Shown here one piece after another: positions 43,350-51,557 of a DNA stretch of 64,000 nucleotides. Made by a program: the position numbers and the translations under genes. A model generated the notes under the pieces. That model was given only the letters and a program-made list of their open reading frames with translations. It was not told where the DNA came from and did not search any database. This DNA comes from Capsulimonas corticalis (GTDB lineage Bacteria > Armatimonadota > Armatimonadia > Armatimonadales > Capsulimonadaceae), in the NCBI RefSeq assembly GCF_003574315.2, contig NZ_AP025739.1:3906001-3970000 (forward strand), in the 5' to 3' direction. How positions within the stretch are numbered: the stretch's first letter is position 1; each line of letters begins with the position of its first letter.

Positions 43350-43790
43350 ATGTGCCGAATTTTGATTGTGGATGACGAAGTGGAAGTGCGCGAAGCCGTG
43401 CAGCGGCGATTGGAGCGGGAAGGCTACAAGGTGGCGGTCGCGCCCAGTGAGGGCGAAGGGATTCAGCGCCTGAACGACGCCGAGAAGGCGTTCGACATCG
43501 TAATCACGGACATGAGCATGGAGGATCAGGAATCGGGGATCCGGATCCTGGAGGGCGCCGTGGGGCGCGATGTGTTCACCGAAGTGATCGTACTGACGGC
43601 TTATGGCAATGTCGCCAACGCGGTTGAGTGTATGAAGCGCGGCGCCTTCGATTATGTCGAGAAGAACATGCCGGGTGTGGATGTGTACGAGCTGCTTTGC
43701 CTGAAGGTCCAGCAGGCCGTGGAGCGTCGCCGCTCGGCGGTGGACACCGTGCGGCGGCTGGAAGCGTTCACCAAGACCCGCGGCGTTTAG
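43350..43790 (+). CDS. Single-domain response regulator
   Basis: The product is 146 aa and consists of a CheY-type receiver plus a short helix. The acidic pocket is D8-D9, the phosphoacceptor Asp54 (VITDMS), the switch Thr83 (VLTAYG) and the conserved Lys105 (VEKN). No output domain is present, so it works through protein contacts. The terminal helix is Arg-rich (VERRRSAVDTVRRLEAF). ATG at 43350 directly follows a -10 box. Probable cognate kinase is the GAF kinase at 38006, now separated by an inserted block. Confidence 0.9.
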   Translation: MCRILIVDDEVEVREAVQRRLEREGYKVAVAPSEGEGIQRLNDAEKAFDIVITDMSMEDQESGIRILEGAVGRDVFTEVIVLTAYGNVANAVECMKRGAFDYVEKNMPGVDVYELLCLKVQQAVERRRSAVDTVRRLEAFTKTRGV

Positions 43791-43841
43791 AAGCCAGGGC
43801 TCGCGGAATTTGATCGGGTGTGGAGGAGAGACAACACGGAT

Positions 43842-45821
43842 ATGACATGGATCACCAGGGAGTCGCTGCAGAATTGGGAAGAGTCGTCCCGCCGCGAATG
43901 GCTGGTGACAAATGGAATAGGCGGATATGGATCGGCGTCCATCGCGGGGGCGAATACCCGCCGCTATCATGGTTTGCTGGTTCCGGCGTTTGAGCCGCCG
44001 CTTGGCCGAGCCGTGCTCTTTTCGAAGATTGAAGAAGAAGTCCGGATTGAGGACGAGCTTTACCTGCTGAGCGCGAACAAATACCCCAGCCTCGTGCACC
44101 CGCAGGGCTATCGTCACCTCGTGGACTTTACCCCGACCCCCGTTCCCACATTCACCTATGTCTTCCATGAAGACACTGTCGTCCTCGAAAAGCGCATCTG
44201 GATGGCGCACGGAGACAACACCGTCTACATCCAGTACCACCTGATCAAAGCCCCCGAGTTTATCAAGCTTGGCCTCGTGCCGCTGATGGCCTACAAAGAC
44301 TATCATACCGAGCAGCACCGCTGGGACGGCTTTCATGGGACGACCACGAGCGAGCCGGACGGGACCCTGAAGTTCGTCGCCTTCGACGACGCCCATCCCC
44401 TGTTTTTGCACACCGAGCCTCCGTACGCCTTCACCGACCACAGCGGCTGGTTCTATAACTTCGAGCATGCGCGCGAAGCCGAGCGCGGATTGGATTCGAC
44501 CGAGGATCTTTACTGCCCGGGCCGCTTCGATGGAACGCTGAACGTGGGCGAGACGATGACGATCGTCGCGACTGTGGAGACTACCCCTCCCGCGCGGCCG
44601 GACGCCGCGCTGGCCGCCGAGGAGAAGCGGCAGGCGAAGCTGCTGACGCTTGCCGGCCTGGAGGCGGGAGGGGACGCCGTGCGCGAACTGCTCACGATCG
44701 CCGCCGACCAGTTTGTGATTGAGAAGACGCCGAAGGTCGCGCGCGCCACCATCATCGCCGGATACCCCTGGTTCACGGACTGGGGCCGCGACACGATGAT
44801 CGCGCTGCCGGGGCTCTGCCTGACCACTCGCCGCTACGATGTCGCGCGGGAGATCCTGAGCACCTTCGCCGGTGCGACGCGCAATGGACTGATCCCGAAC
44901 CGCTTCTCGGACGGCGGCGGCGAAGAGTACAACACCGTCGATGCGAGCCTCTGGTTCTTCCACGCCGCGCATCAGTACGCCGCGCAGTCGGGGGATTGGA
45001 CGTTCGCGACCGGCGAACTGCTCCCCGTCTTTGAAGATATTCTCCAGCACCATATCGCCGGCACGGATTTCCAGATCAAAGCGGATCCCGAGGATGGACT
45101 GCTCAGCGCCGGCGAGGCGGGCGTGCAGCTGACGTGGATGGACGCGCGGGTGGGGGATTGGGTCGTGACGCCGCGCACCGGCAAACCCGTGGAGATCAAC
45201 GCCCTCTGGTACAACGCCCTGCGCGTGACGGCGCTGCTGGCGCAAAAGGCGGGCGACGACGCCAAAGCCAAGTCCTATGAGGACCGCGCGGCCGCCGTCA
45301 AAAAGAGCTTCCTCGCCGCCTTCTGGAACCCCGCGACGCACAATCTCTTCGACGTCATCAACGCCGACGGCCGGCCGGATCCCACGCTGCGGCCCAACCA
45401 GATCTTCGCCGTCAGCCTGCCCTTCGCCGTTCTGGACGGCGATGAAGCCAGGGAGGTCGTGGACGCCGTGGAGAAGGCGCTGCTGACTCCCTATGGCCTG
45501 CGGACGCTCGCGCCCGGCCTGCCGGACTACCATCCGCACTACGGTCCCGGCGATCAAGGCGTGCGCGACGGCGCGTACCACCAGGGAACCGTGTGGCCGT
45601 GGCTGATCGGCGCATTCGCCGAGGCGCATCTCAAAGCGTATGGCGACAAGGCGCGCGTACGCGAGATCCTTGAGCCGCTGCTCACGGAGGGGCTGCGCTG
45701 CTACTGCATCGGCTCCGTCCCGGAGATCTTTGACGCCGACGAGCCTTTCGCTCCAAACGGCTGCGTCGCGCAGGCCTGGAGCGTGTCCGAGCTGCTGCGC
45801 ACGCTGGCGGCGGTGTCCTGA
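43842..45821 (+). CDS. Amylo-alpha-1,6-glucosidase (glycogen debranching enzyme type)
   Basis: The product is 659 aa. The N-terminal beta-domain has REWLVTNGIGGYGSASIAGANTRRYHGLL, diagnostic of the archaeal/bacterial GDE family (positions about 18-46). The (alpha/alpha)6 catalytic barrel has YPWFTDWGRDTMIALPGL near 308-325, where the catalytic acid lies, RFSDGGGEEYNTVDASLWFFHA near 355-376 and GTVWPWLIGAF near 584. It removes alpha-1,6 branches of glycogen. GGAGGAG lies 13 nt before ATG 43842; a GTG at 43818 is also possible. No other glycogen genes are close. Confidence 0.88.
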   Translation: MTWITRESLQNWEESSRREWLVTNGIGGYGSASIAGANTRRYHGLLVPAFEPPLGRAVLFSKIEEEVRIEDELYLLSANKYPSLVHPQGYRHLVDFTPTPVPTFTYVFHEDTVVLEKRIWMAHGDNTVYIQYHLIKAPEFIKLGLVPLMAYKDYHTEQHRWDGFHGTTTSEPDGTLKFVAFDDAHPLFLHTEPPYAFTDHSGWFYNFEHAREAERGLDSTEDLYCPGRFDGTLNVGETMTIVATVETTPPARPDAALAAEEKRQAKLLTLAGLEAGGDAVRELLTIAADQFVIEKTPKVARATIIAGYPWFTDWGRDTMIALPGLCLTTRRYDVAREILSTFAGATRNGLIPNRFSDGGGEEYNTVDASLWFFHAAHQYAAQSGDWTFATGELLPVFEDILQHHIAGTDFQIKADPEDGLLSAGEAGVQLTWMDARVGDWVVTPRTGKPVEINALWYNALRVTALLAQKAGDDAKAKSYEDRAAAVKKSFLAAFWNPATHNLFDVINADGRPDPTLRPNQIFAVSLPFAVLDGDEAREVVDAVEKALLTPYGLRTLAPGLPDYHPHYGPGDQGVRDGAYHQGTVWPWLIGAFAEAHLKAYGDKARVREILEPLLTEGLRCYCIGSVPEIFDADEPFAPNGCVAQAWSVSELLRTLAAVS

Positions 45822-45827
45822 GCGTAA

Positions 45828-46382
45828 TCAGGCGGCGAGCCGTATCGCGCCCATCGGCAGTACGGCTTCCACCGCCTCCAGCGCCGTATCCACCACGGTC
45901 AGGTGATGCAGGTGTTGAGCGCCAACCGCCAGGGTCTGCGTGCAGGCGTCCAGCCACGGCTCCCAGACATCGCGTCCGACAAGCACTAGCGGCCGGGGCG
46001 TCGCAACATGCATCGTCAGGCAGTTCCAGACCAGCGTCACCTCCACCAGCGTTCCCACGCCGCCGCGTACGGCAATAAAGCCCGCGGAGCCCTCGATCAA
46101 TCCCTGAAGCCGTCCAAAGAAATCATGCGTGGGCCGGGTCTCGGTGATGTAGTTGTTGATGGGAGAGGTGAGTTTGGACATGGTGACGCCGATGACGGAG
46201 CCGCCGGCCTCAAAGGCCGCCTGCGAGGCCGCCACCATGGCGCCCTGGTAGCCGCCGGTGGCGACCGTGTATCCCGCTTCGGCGAGCAATCGGCCGGCTT
46301 CCGCCGCCTGACGATACTCCAGGCTGTCCGGCGGGCACTGCGCGCCGCCGAAAATCGAAATGACTTTGTGATCCGTTTCCAT
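45828..46382 (-). CDS. LOG/TIGR00725-type nucleotide-binding protein
   Basis: The product is 184 aa with a Rossmann-like fold: ISIFGGAQCPPDS near 9-21, VATGGYQGAMVAASQAAF near 40-57, and RGGVGTLVEVTLVWN near 108-122, a variant of the PGGxGTxxE motif of LOG (cytokinin-activating) phosphoribohydrolases. The conserved Pro is Arg and Glu remains. The substrate is probably a nucleoside monophosphate, but that is family inference. ATG follows a GATAAT box by 5 nt and no ribosome site is seen. It is convergent with the debranching gene (7 bp apart). Confidence 0.75.
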   Translation of the reverse strand: METDHKVISIFGGAQCPPDSLEYRQAAEAGRLLAEAGYTVATGGYQGAMVAASQAAFEAGGSVIGVTMSKLTSPINNYITETRPTHDFFGRLQGLIEGSAGFIAVRGGVGTLVEVTLVWNCLTMHVATPRPLVLVGRDVWEPWLDACTQTLAVGAQHLHHLTVVDTALEAVEAVLPMGAIRLAA

Positions 46383-46387
46383 ATTCC

Positions 46388-46393
46388 ATTATC
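46388..46393 (-). promoter_or_regulatory. -10 box for a leaderless LOG-like mRNA
   Basis: GATAAT on the minus strand ends 5 nt before the ATG at 46382. No Shine-Dalgarno sequence fits between. The -35 region is poor. Confidence 0.45.
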
Positions 46394-46461
46394 GTCACGT
46401 TTGGCCGCTTTTTGCAGGGCCGCAAAATAGTCCCGTATTTACCATTGAGAGGATCCGCGTT

Positions 46462-47394
46462 GTGGGAATTTACGAACATCTGAAGCACTTTGGCGGGAAG
46501 CCGGTCGTCAACTGGGAGTCGGGAGACTTCCTGGAAAATCCGAGCAAAATGGCTTACCGCATCAGCATTTCCTGGGAAGAGAATGACGCGGACGCTAAGT
46601 GGACCGACAAATTCTCGCAGTTTCTCTCCGAGCCGAATGTCGGGGAAGTGACGGCGATCATCGTCGGCCCCTGGGAAGGCGCGATGGATTCCAGCGGCGC
46701 CTCCGAATCCGCCGTGGAGGCGCTTGTCGCCGCGCACGGCAAGCTTCCCAATCTTCAGGCGCTCTTTGTCGGCGAAATCCTGGCCGAAGAGGCCGAGATC
46801 TCCTGGATCCAGCAGTCCGATCTCTCCGCGCTCTTCAACGCCTACCCGCTGCTGGAGACGTTTTACGCGCGCGGCGGCAACGGCCTCAATCTGGGCTCGC
46901 CCACGCACGCGCTTTTGAAGACGCTGGTGGTGCAGTCGGGCGGCTTGGACGCTGAAGTCGTGCGCGAGGTCCTCGGCGCGTCCCTTCCGGCCCTCGAGCA
47001 TCTGGAGCTATGGCTGGGCGACAGCAGCTACGGCGCGACAACGACCGTCGACGATCTGGGACCGCTCTTGAGCGGCGCGCTGTTCCCAGGTCTCAAATAC
47101 CTAGGGCTTTGCGATGCTGAGATCTCCGACGAGATCGCCGCCGCCATCGCGACGGCCCCAATTCTGGGGCAGATCGAAGTGCTGGACCTCTCGCTGGGAA
47201 CGCTTGGCGACGACGGCGCGCTGGCGCTGATCTCCGCGCCGTCGCTCGGCAAACTTCGCCATCTGGATATTCACCATCACTATGTCACTCCTGAAGTTGT
47301 CGAACGACTCCTGGCGCTTCCGATCTCCGTGGATGCGACCGGGCCGGAGACCGCGCACGATGACGAAGATCGCTATGTCGCCGTTTCGGAATAA
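46462..47394 (+). CDS. STM4015-family leucine-rich repeat protein
   Basis: The product is 310 aa, GTG start, with GAGAGGA 8 nt upstream. It has no signal peptide. An N-terminal part of about 110 residues (FLSEPNVGEVTAIIVGPWEG) precedes LRR-type units: LPNLQALFVGEI, YPLLETFYARGG, LPALEHLELWLG, FPGLKYLGLCDAEIS, IEVLDLSLGTLGDDG and LGKLRHLDIHHHYVT. The order of genes that follows (ATP-grasp, alkaline phosphatase-like, two radical SAM) is that of the Salmonella STM4015-4011 cluster, so I name it by that family. Its function is unknown. It may serve as scaffold or substrate for the radical SAM enzymes (inference). Confidence 0.8.
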   Translation: MGIYEHLKHFGGKPVVNWESGDFLENPSKMAYRISISWEENDADAKWTDKFSQFLSEPNVGEVTAIIVGPWEGAMDSSGASESAVEALVAAHGKLPNLQALFVGEILAEEAEISWIQQSDLSALFNAYPLLETFYARGGNGLNLGSPTHALLKTLVVQSGGLDAEVVREVLGASLPALEHLELWLGDSSYGATTTVDDLGPLLSGALFPGLKYLGLCDAEISDEIAAAIATAPILGQIEVLDLSLGTLGDDGALALISAPSLGKLRHLDIHHHYVTPEVVERLLALPISVDATGPETAHDDEDRYVAVSE

Positions 47395-47397
47395 CGC

Positions 47398-48537
47398 GTG
47401 TCCTCCTATGTGATCGTCGGCAACCCGGGCGGCAACCGCATCGCCTTCTTCCAGGAGGCGCTGGAGCGCCGGAGCCTGCCGCCGGCGCGCGTCGCCGCCT
47501 GGGCGGATATTATCGAAGGCCGTGCGCGGTTGCGGGACATCGTGCGCGCCGGCGACTGCGTTCGCATCGAATCGCCGGGCCGGGATTTCGAAGTCGAACG
47601 CCTGCTGCTCGCGGCGGGCGCTTCCGAGACGCCGTCCGGCGAAGGTCTGTCCCCCGAAGAAGCCCGGAGTCTGGCGTTTGAGCGTGGGCGCATCTGGTTT
47701 CCGCGCCAATGGTATTTGGGCTTTCAGTGCGTTCTGAGACAGATCGAACAGCAGCTCTCCGAGTGTCCCGCGCATCGATTGACGAACGGTCTCAGCGACA
47801 TCGCCGTGATGTTCGACAAAGCGCAAACGCATGAACGCCTGCGCTCGGCGGGCGTCTCCGTTCCGGAGGCGTTCACGAACGTGCGGTCATTCGCGGATCT
47901 GACCGCACGATTGCAGCAAGCGGGATGGGGACGTGTTTTCGTCAAGCTCGCGCACGGCTCCAGCGCCTCCGGCGTGGCGGCTCTGCGCACCGACGGACGC
48001 CGAATGCAGGCGACGACCACCGTCGAGATCGTCCGCGCCGGCGATGAATTGCGACTTTACAACTCGCGACGTCTCAGAACCTACAACGATCCCAGGGAGA
48101 TCGCCGAGTTGATCGACGCGCTCTGCCGCCATGGCGTCCATGTCGAGCGCTGGCTGCCGAAGGCGGCGTTCGGCGACGCCGGCTTCGATCTGCGCGTGGT
48201 GACCATCGGCGGCCGCGCCCGGCACACCGTCGTCCGCCAAAGCCACAGCCCGATGACCAACCTGCATCTGCTCAACACGCGCGGTGATTTGGAAGCGGTG
48301 AAAGAACGGATGGGGTCGTCTGCCTGGGACGCGGCCATAATGACCTGCGAACGCGCCGCCGCCTGCTTCCCGGCAAGCCTGCACGCCGGCGTGGACCTCT
48401 GCGTGACGCCTAGCTTCCGCCACCACGCCGTTCTGGAAGTCAACGCCTTCGGCGACCTGCTGCCGCGCGTCCTGCACGACGGCATGGATACCTACGAGGC
48501 GGAAATCCGCGCCTTTGCGAATAGGGAAGAGTTGTGA
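47398..48537 (+). CDS. STM4014-family ATP-grasp-like protein
   Basis: The product is 379 aa from a GTG three bases after the previous stop. The C-terminal half looks like ATP-grasp: GWGRVFVKLAHGSSASGV near 177-194 (the lysine that binds ATP), HVERWLPKAAFGDAGFDLRV near 240-259, and the metal-binding end DLCVTPSFRHHAVLEVNAFGD near 333-353. ATP-grasp enzymes join a carboxylate to an amine or thiol through an acyl phosphate. The N-terminal 130 residues are a Rossmann-like pre-ATP-grasp domain (YVIVGNPGGNRIAFF). Substrate unknown. It overlaps the next gene. Confidence 0.78.
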   Translation: MSSYVIVGNPGGNRIAFFQEALERRSLPPARVAAWADIIEGRARLRDIVRAGDCVRIESPGRDFEVERLLLAAGASETPSGEGLSPEEARSLAFERGRIWFPRQWYLGFQCVLRQIEQQLSECPAHRLTNGLSDIAVMFDKAQTHERLRSAGVSVPEAFTNVRSFADLTARLQQAGWGRVFVKLAHGSSASGVAALRTDGRRMQATTTVEIVRAGDELRLYNSRRLRTYNDPREIAELIDALCRHGVHVERWLPKAAFGDAGFDLRVVTIGGRARHTVVRQSHSPMTNLHLLNTRGDLEAVKERMGSSAWDAAIMTCERAAACFPASLHAGVDLCVTPSFRHHAVLEVNAFGDLLPRVLHDGMDTYEAEIRAFANREEL

Positions 48538-49346
48538 TGATCGACGCAAAGGCGCTGGTTGGGACGCATGATATTTTATTGATCACGCTGGATACCCTGC
48601 GTTACGATGTCGCCTGCCGGGCTTTGGCCGAAGGGCAAACTCCGAACCTGGCGGCGCTGCTGCCGGGCGGACAGTGGGAGGAGCGCCATTCGCCGGGCAG
48701 CTTCACTTACGCCGCGCATCACGCGTTTTTCGCCGGTTTTCTGCCGACGCCCGTGACGCCCGGTCCACATGAGCGGCTGTTCGCCGCCGCGTTCGCCGGC
48801 AGCGAAACGACCGGGGAGCGGACCTGTGTTTTTGACACGCCGGACATCGTCAGCGGCTTGACGCGGCGCGGATACCAGACCCTTTGTATTGGCGGCGTCG
48901 GCTTCTTCAATCAGCAGACGCCGCTGGGAACGGTGCTGCCGGGGCTGTTCGCCGAAAGCCACTGGAGCACTCGGATGGGCGTCACCGATTTACGCTCGAC
49001 CGAGCATCAAGTCCGTCTGGCCCGCGAACTGCTGGGGAAGCGCGCATCGGGCGAGCGCGTCTTTTTGTTTGTGAATATTTCCGCGCTGCACCAGCCCAAT
49101 TGCGGCTACGCGCCCGGCGCGACGACGGATAGTCCGGAGACGCAGGCGGCGGCGCTGGCGTATGTGGATAGCCAATTGCCGCCGCTCTTTGCGGCCATGC
49201 ATTCACGAGGACCGTCGCTGGTGGTGATCTGTTCGGATCACGGGACGGCCTACGGTGAGGATGGCTTTACCGGCCATCGCGTTGGCCTGCCCGTCGTCTG
49301 GACCGTTCCCTACGCCGAGTTCATATTGCCCGCAGATTCCAGGTAA
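48534..49346 (+). CDS. STM4013/SEN3800-family hydrolase, alkaline phosphatase superfamily
   Basis: The product is 269-270 aa; either GTG 48534 or ATG 48537 can be the start, both overlapping the previous stop (GTGATGA). Metal-binding motifs of the alkaline phosphatase/sulfatase fold are seen: ITLDTLRYDVA near 17-27 and ICSDHGTAYGED near 233-244, with a further His in TGHRVGLP. The nucleophile position falls in HSPGSFTYAAHHAFFAG, which has Ser/Thr but not the sulfatase CxPxR motif, so it is not an ordinary sulfatase. It could act on phosphoryl or phosphonate groups (inference). It has no signal peptide, so it acts in the cytoplasm. Confidence 0.78.
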   Translation: MMIDAKALVGTHDILLITLDTLRYDVACRALAEGQTPNLAALLPGGQWEERHSPGSFTYAAHHAFFAGFLPTPVTPGPHERLFAAAFAGSETTGERTCVFDTPDIVSGLTRRGYQTLCIGGVGFFNQQTPLGTVLPGLFAESHWSTRMGVTDLRSTEHQVRLARELLGKRASGERVFLFVNISALHQPNCGYAPGATTDSPETQAAALAYVDSQLPPLFAAMHSRGPSLVVICSDHGTAYGEDGFTGHRVGLPVVWTVPYAEFILPADSR

Positions 49347-49350
49347 GACC

Positions 49351-50676
49351 ATGATCCCCACGCTCTCAGAAATGCTGTCGGACACGCCCTATGTCGGGTA
49401 CGCCTACTCTTACCCGCACAAGATGGCGTATCGCTCGCTGGACCCGCCGATCCTCTTGCGCGATCTGTGGGCGGGCGAACGCCGAGACGCGCTCTTTCTC
49501 TATCTGCACATCCCCTTCTGCGAGATGCGCTGCGGCTTCTGCAACCTCTTCACAACCGCCAACCCGGCGGCGACGCTGGAGCGGCAGTATCTGGACGCCC
49601 TGCGCCGGCAGGCCCTGCGCGTGCGCGATGCGCTGGGCGACTTCCAAATCGCGCGCATGGCGATCGGCGGCGGGACGCCCACATATCTGGAGCCGGACGA
49701 TCTCAATAGCCTGTTCGATCTGACCTCCGAACTCTTCGGAGTCCATGGCGGCGTTCCAACTTCCGTGGAGACATCGCCGCGCACCGCGACGCCCGAGCGT
49801 CTGCAAGTGTTGGCGGACCGAGGCGTGGACCGCGTCAGCATGGGCGTCCAGAGCTTCGTCCCCGCCGAGGCCGCCGCCGCCGGACGCGGGCAGGAGACGG
49901 AGCTTGTCACACGGGCGCTGGAAACGATCCGCGCCGCGCGCATTCCGACACTCAATATCGATTTGATCTATGGGCTGCCCGGCCAGACGGTACAGACGTG
50001 GCTGCATTCGCTGGAAGTCGCTCTGCGCTCTGCGCCCGAGGAGTTATATCTTTATCCGCTCTATGTACGCCCTCTGACGGGCCTGAGCCGCGTGGAGCGC
50101 GAGCGACAGGATGTGCGCCTCGCGTGCTACCGGGCGGGACGTGAGTTTCTTCTTTCGTCGGGATACATGCAAGTCTCCATGCGTATGTTCCGCGCCGCGC
50201 ACGCGCCGGACGCATCAAACGTCGGCCCGGTCTACTGCTGCCAGGACGACGGCATGGTCGGCCTCGGCTGCGGCGCTCGCTCTTATACGCGCGAAGTCCA
50301 CTATTCCCGTGAGTACGCCGTCGGCCGCACCAGCGTCAAAGGGGTTCTGCAAGACTACCTGGCGCGTCCCGATGCGGCGTTCGATATCGCCGACTACGGC
50401 GTGCGTCTGACGGGTGAAGAACAGCGCCGCCGATACGTCATCAGCACGATCTTGCAGTGTGAGGGCCTGGACGAAGCGGCGTACTTCGATCGCTTTGGGG
50501 CGCGGGTCTGGGAGGATCTGCCGCAGCTCGCCGAACTGGAGCCGCTGGGATTGGCGACGCGGGGGGACGGGAAGTTAGCGCTGACGGAGTTCGGTGTCGA
50601 GCGCTCAGACACCATCGGTCCTTGGCTTTACTCGGAAGCCGCGCGCCGGCAGTCGGAGGAGTTTGTGCTGCTATGA
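49351..50676 (+). CDS. STM4012-family radical SAM protein (HemN-like)
   Basis: The product is 441 aa from ATG 49351, 4 bp after the previous stop, with AGGTAAG upstream. The radical SAM cluster motif is CEMRCGFC (CxxxCxxC) near residues 71-78, preceded by LYLHIPF as in HemN-type enzymes. IGGGTPTYLEP near 113-123, RVSMGVQSFVP near 169-179 and NIDLIYGLPGQT near 207-218 are further HemN-family motifs. Coproporphyrinogen dehydrogenases have these, but relatives include methyltransferases and cyclopropanases, so the name coproporphyrinogen oxidase should not be assumed. Stop overlaps the next ATG. Confidence 0.85.
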   Translation: MIPTLSEMLSDTPYVGYAYSYPHKMAYRSLDPPILLRDLWAGERRDALFLYLHIPFCEMRCGFCNLFTTANPAATLERQYLDALRRQALRVRDALGDFQIARMAIGGGTPTYLEPDDLNSLFDLTSELFGVHGGVPTSVETSPRTATPERLQVLADRGVDRVSMGVQSFVPAEAAAAGRGQETELVTRALETIRAARIPTLNIDLIYGLPGQTVQTWLHSLEVALRSAPEELYLYPLYVRPLTGLSRVERERQDVRLACYRAGREFLLSSGYMQVSMRMFRAAHAPDASNVGPVYCCQDDGMVGLGCGARSYTREVHYSREYAVGRTSVKGVLQDYLARPDAAFDIADYGVRLTGEEQRRRYVISTILQCEGLDEAAYFDRFGARVWEDLPQLAELEPLGLATRGDGKLALTEFGVERSDTIGPWLYSEAARRQSEEFVLL

Positions 50677-51557
50677 CGCCGACCCTGCGCATTCTCTATC
50701 GTGGGCCATTGTCCAGCTGCAACTACGGCTGCGAATACTGCCCGTTCGCCAAGCATACGGAAATCGACGCCGAGCACGACGCCGACCGCCGCGCATTGGA
50801 CCGTTTTGTCGCGTGGGTCGGGGAGCAGCGCGATCGACGGATCTCCGTGCTATTCACGCCGTGGGGCGAAGCGCTCGTCCGCAAACGATATCAGGACGCG
50901 ATTGTGACTCTGACAAATATGGAGCACGTCGAGAAGATCGCGATCCAGACGAATCTCTCCTGTCGACTGGACTGGGTGGAGCGCTGCGATAAGAGCAAGC
51001 TGGGGCTCTGGGCGACCTACCATCCGGGGGAAGTGGCGCGGGAGAAGTTCCTGGCGCAGTGCCGCGACGCCGACCGGCGCGGGGTGCGCTTCAGCGTTGG
51101 GAGCGTGGGTCTCAAGGAGCATCAAGAGGATATTGCCGCGCTTCGTGACGCGCTACCCGAGCATATCTATCTCTGGGTAAACGCCTATAAGCGCCAAATG
51201 GATTACTACACACCGGATGAGATCGCGCGCTATACGCAAATCGATTCCTTGTTTCCGATCAATACCGAGCGCCATCCGAGCGAAGGCGAGCCGTGTCAGG
51301 CCGGGCAGACGGCCATTTCGGTGGACGGCGACGGCGTGATGCGCCGCTGTCACTTCGTCCGCGACCCCATCGGGAATATTTACGATTCGAATTTTGCCGA
51401 CGCCTTGCAGCCGCGCCTTTGTAAAAACGAGACCTGCGGCTGCCACATCGGCTATGTCCATATGGACCGGCTCGGCCAGTACGAGCTTTACGGGGATGGG
51501 CTCCTCGAACGCATCCCCGTAAAGCCGGTCTGGCGCGCGTTGCCTATGTCTCCATGA
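50673..51557 (+). CDS. STM4011-family radical SAM protein
   Basis: The product is 294 aa and overlaps the previous stop (ATGA). The motif CNYGCEYC (CxxxCxxC) is at 16-23, near the N-terminus, with PLSS directly before. FTPWGEALVRKRY near 60 stands in place of the GGE motif. The C-terminal part has several cysteines in GVMRRCHFV and RLCKNETCGCHIG (near 265-277), the pattern of an extra cluster-binding (SPASM-like or Twitch) region. Radical SAM enzymes with such regions often modify peptides, but no precursor peptide was found. It ends 14 bases inside the convergent LRR gene. Confidence 0.85.
   Translation: MTPTLRILYRGPLSSCNYGCEYCPFAKHTEIDAEHDADRRALDRFVAWVGEQRDRRISVLFTPWGEALVRKRYQDAIVTLTNMEHVEKIAIQTNLSCRLDWVERCDKSKLGLWATYHPGEVAREKFLAQCRDADRRGVRFSVGSVGLKEHQEDIAALRDALPEHIYLWVNAYKRQMDYYTPDEIARYTQIDSLFPINTERHPSEGEPCQAGQTAISVDGDGVMRRCHFVRDPIGNIYDSNFADALQPRLCKNETCGCHIGYVHMDRLGQYELYGDGLLERIPVKPVWRALPMSP

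Noticed and set aside
43293-45629. Minus-strand open frame of 778 aa opposite the regulator and debranching genes
   Set aside because: Composition effect of high GC; the plus-strand genes have diagnostic motifs.
49351-50676. Heme biosynthesis gene hemN
   Set aside because: The enzyme has HemN-family motifs but lies in the STM4011-4015-type operon, and HemN relatives have many other functions.
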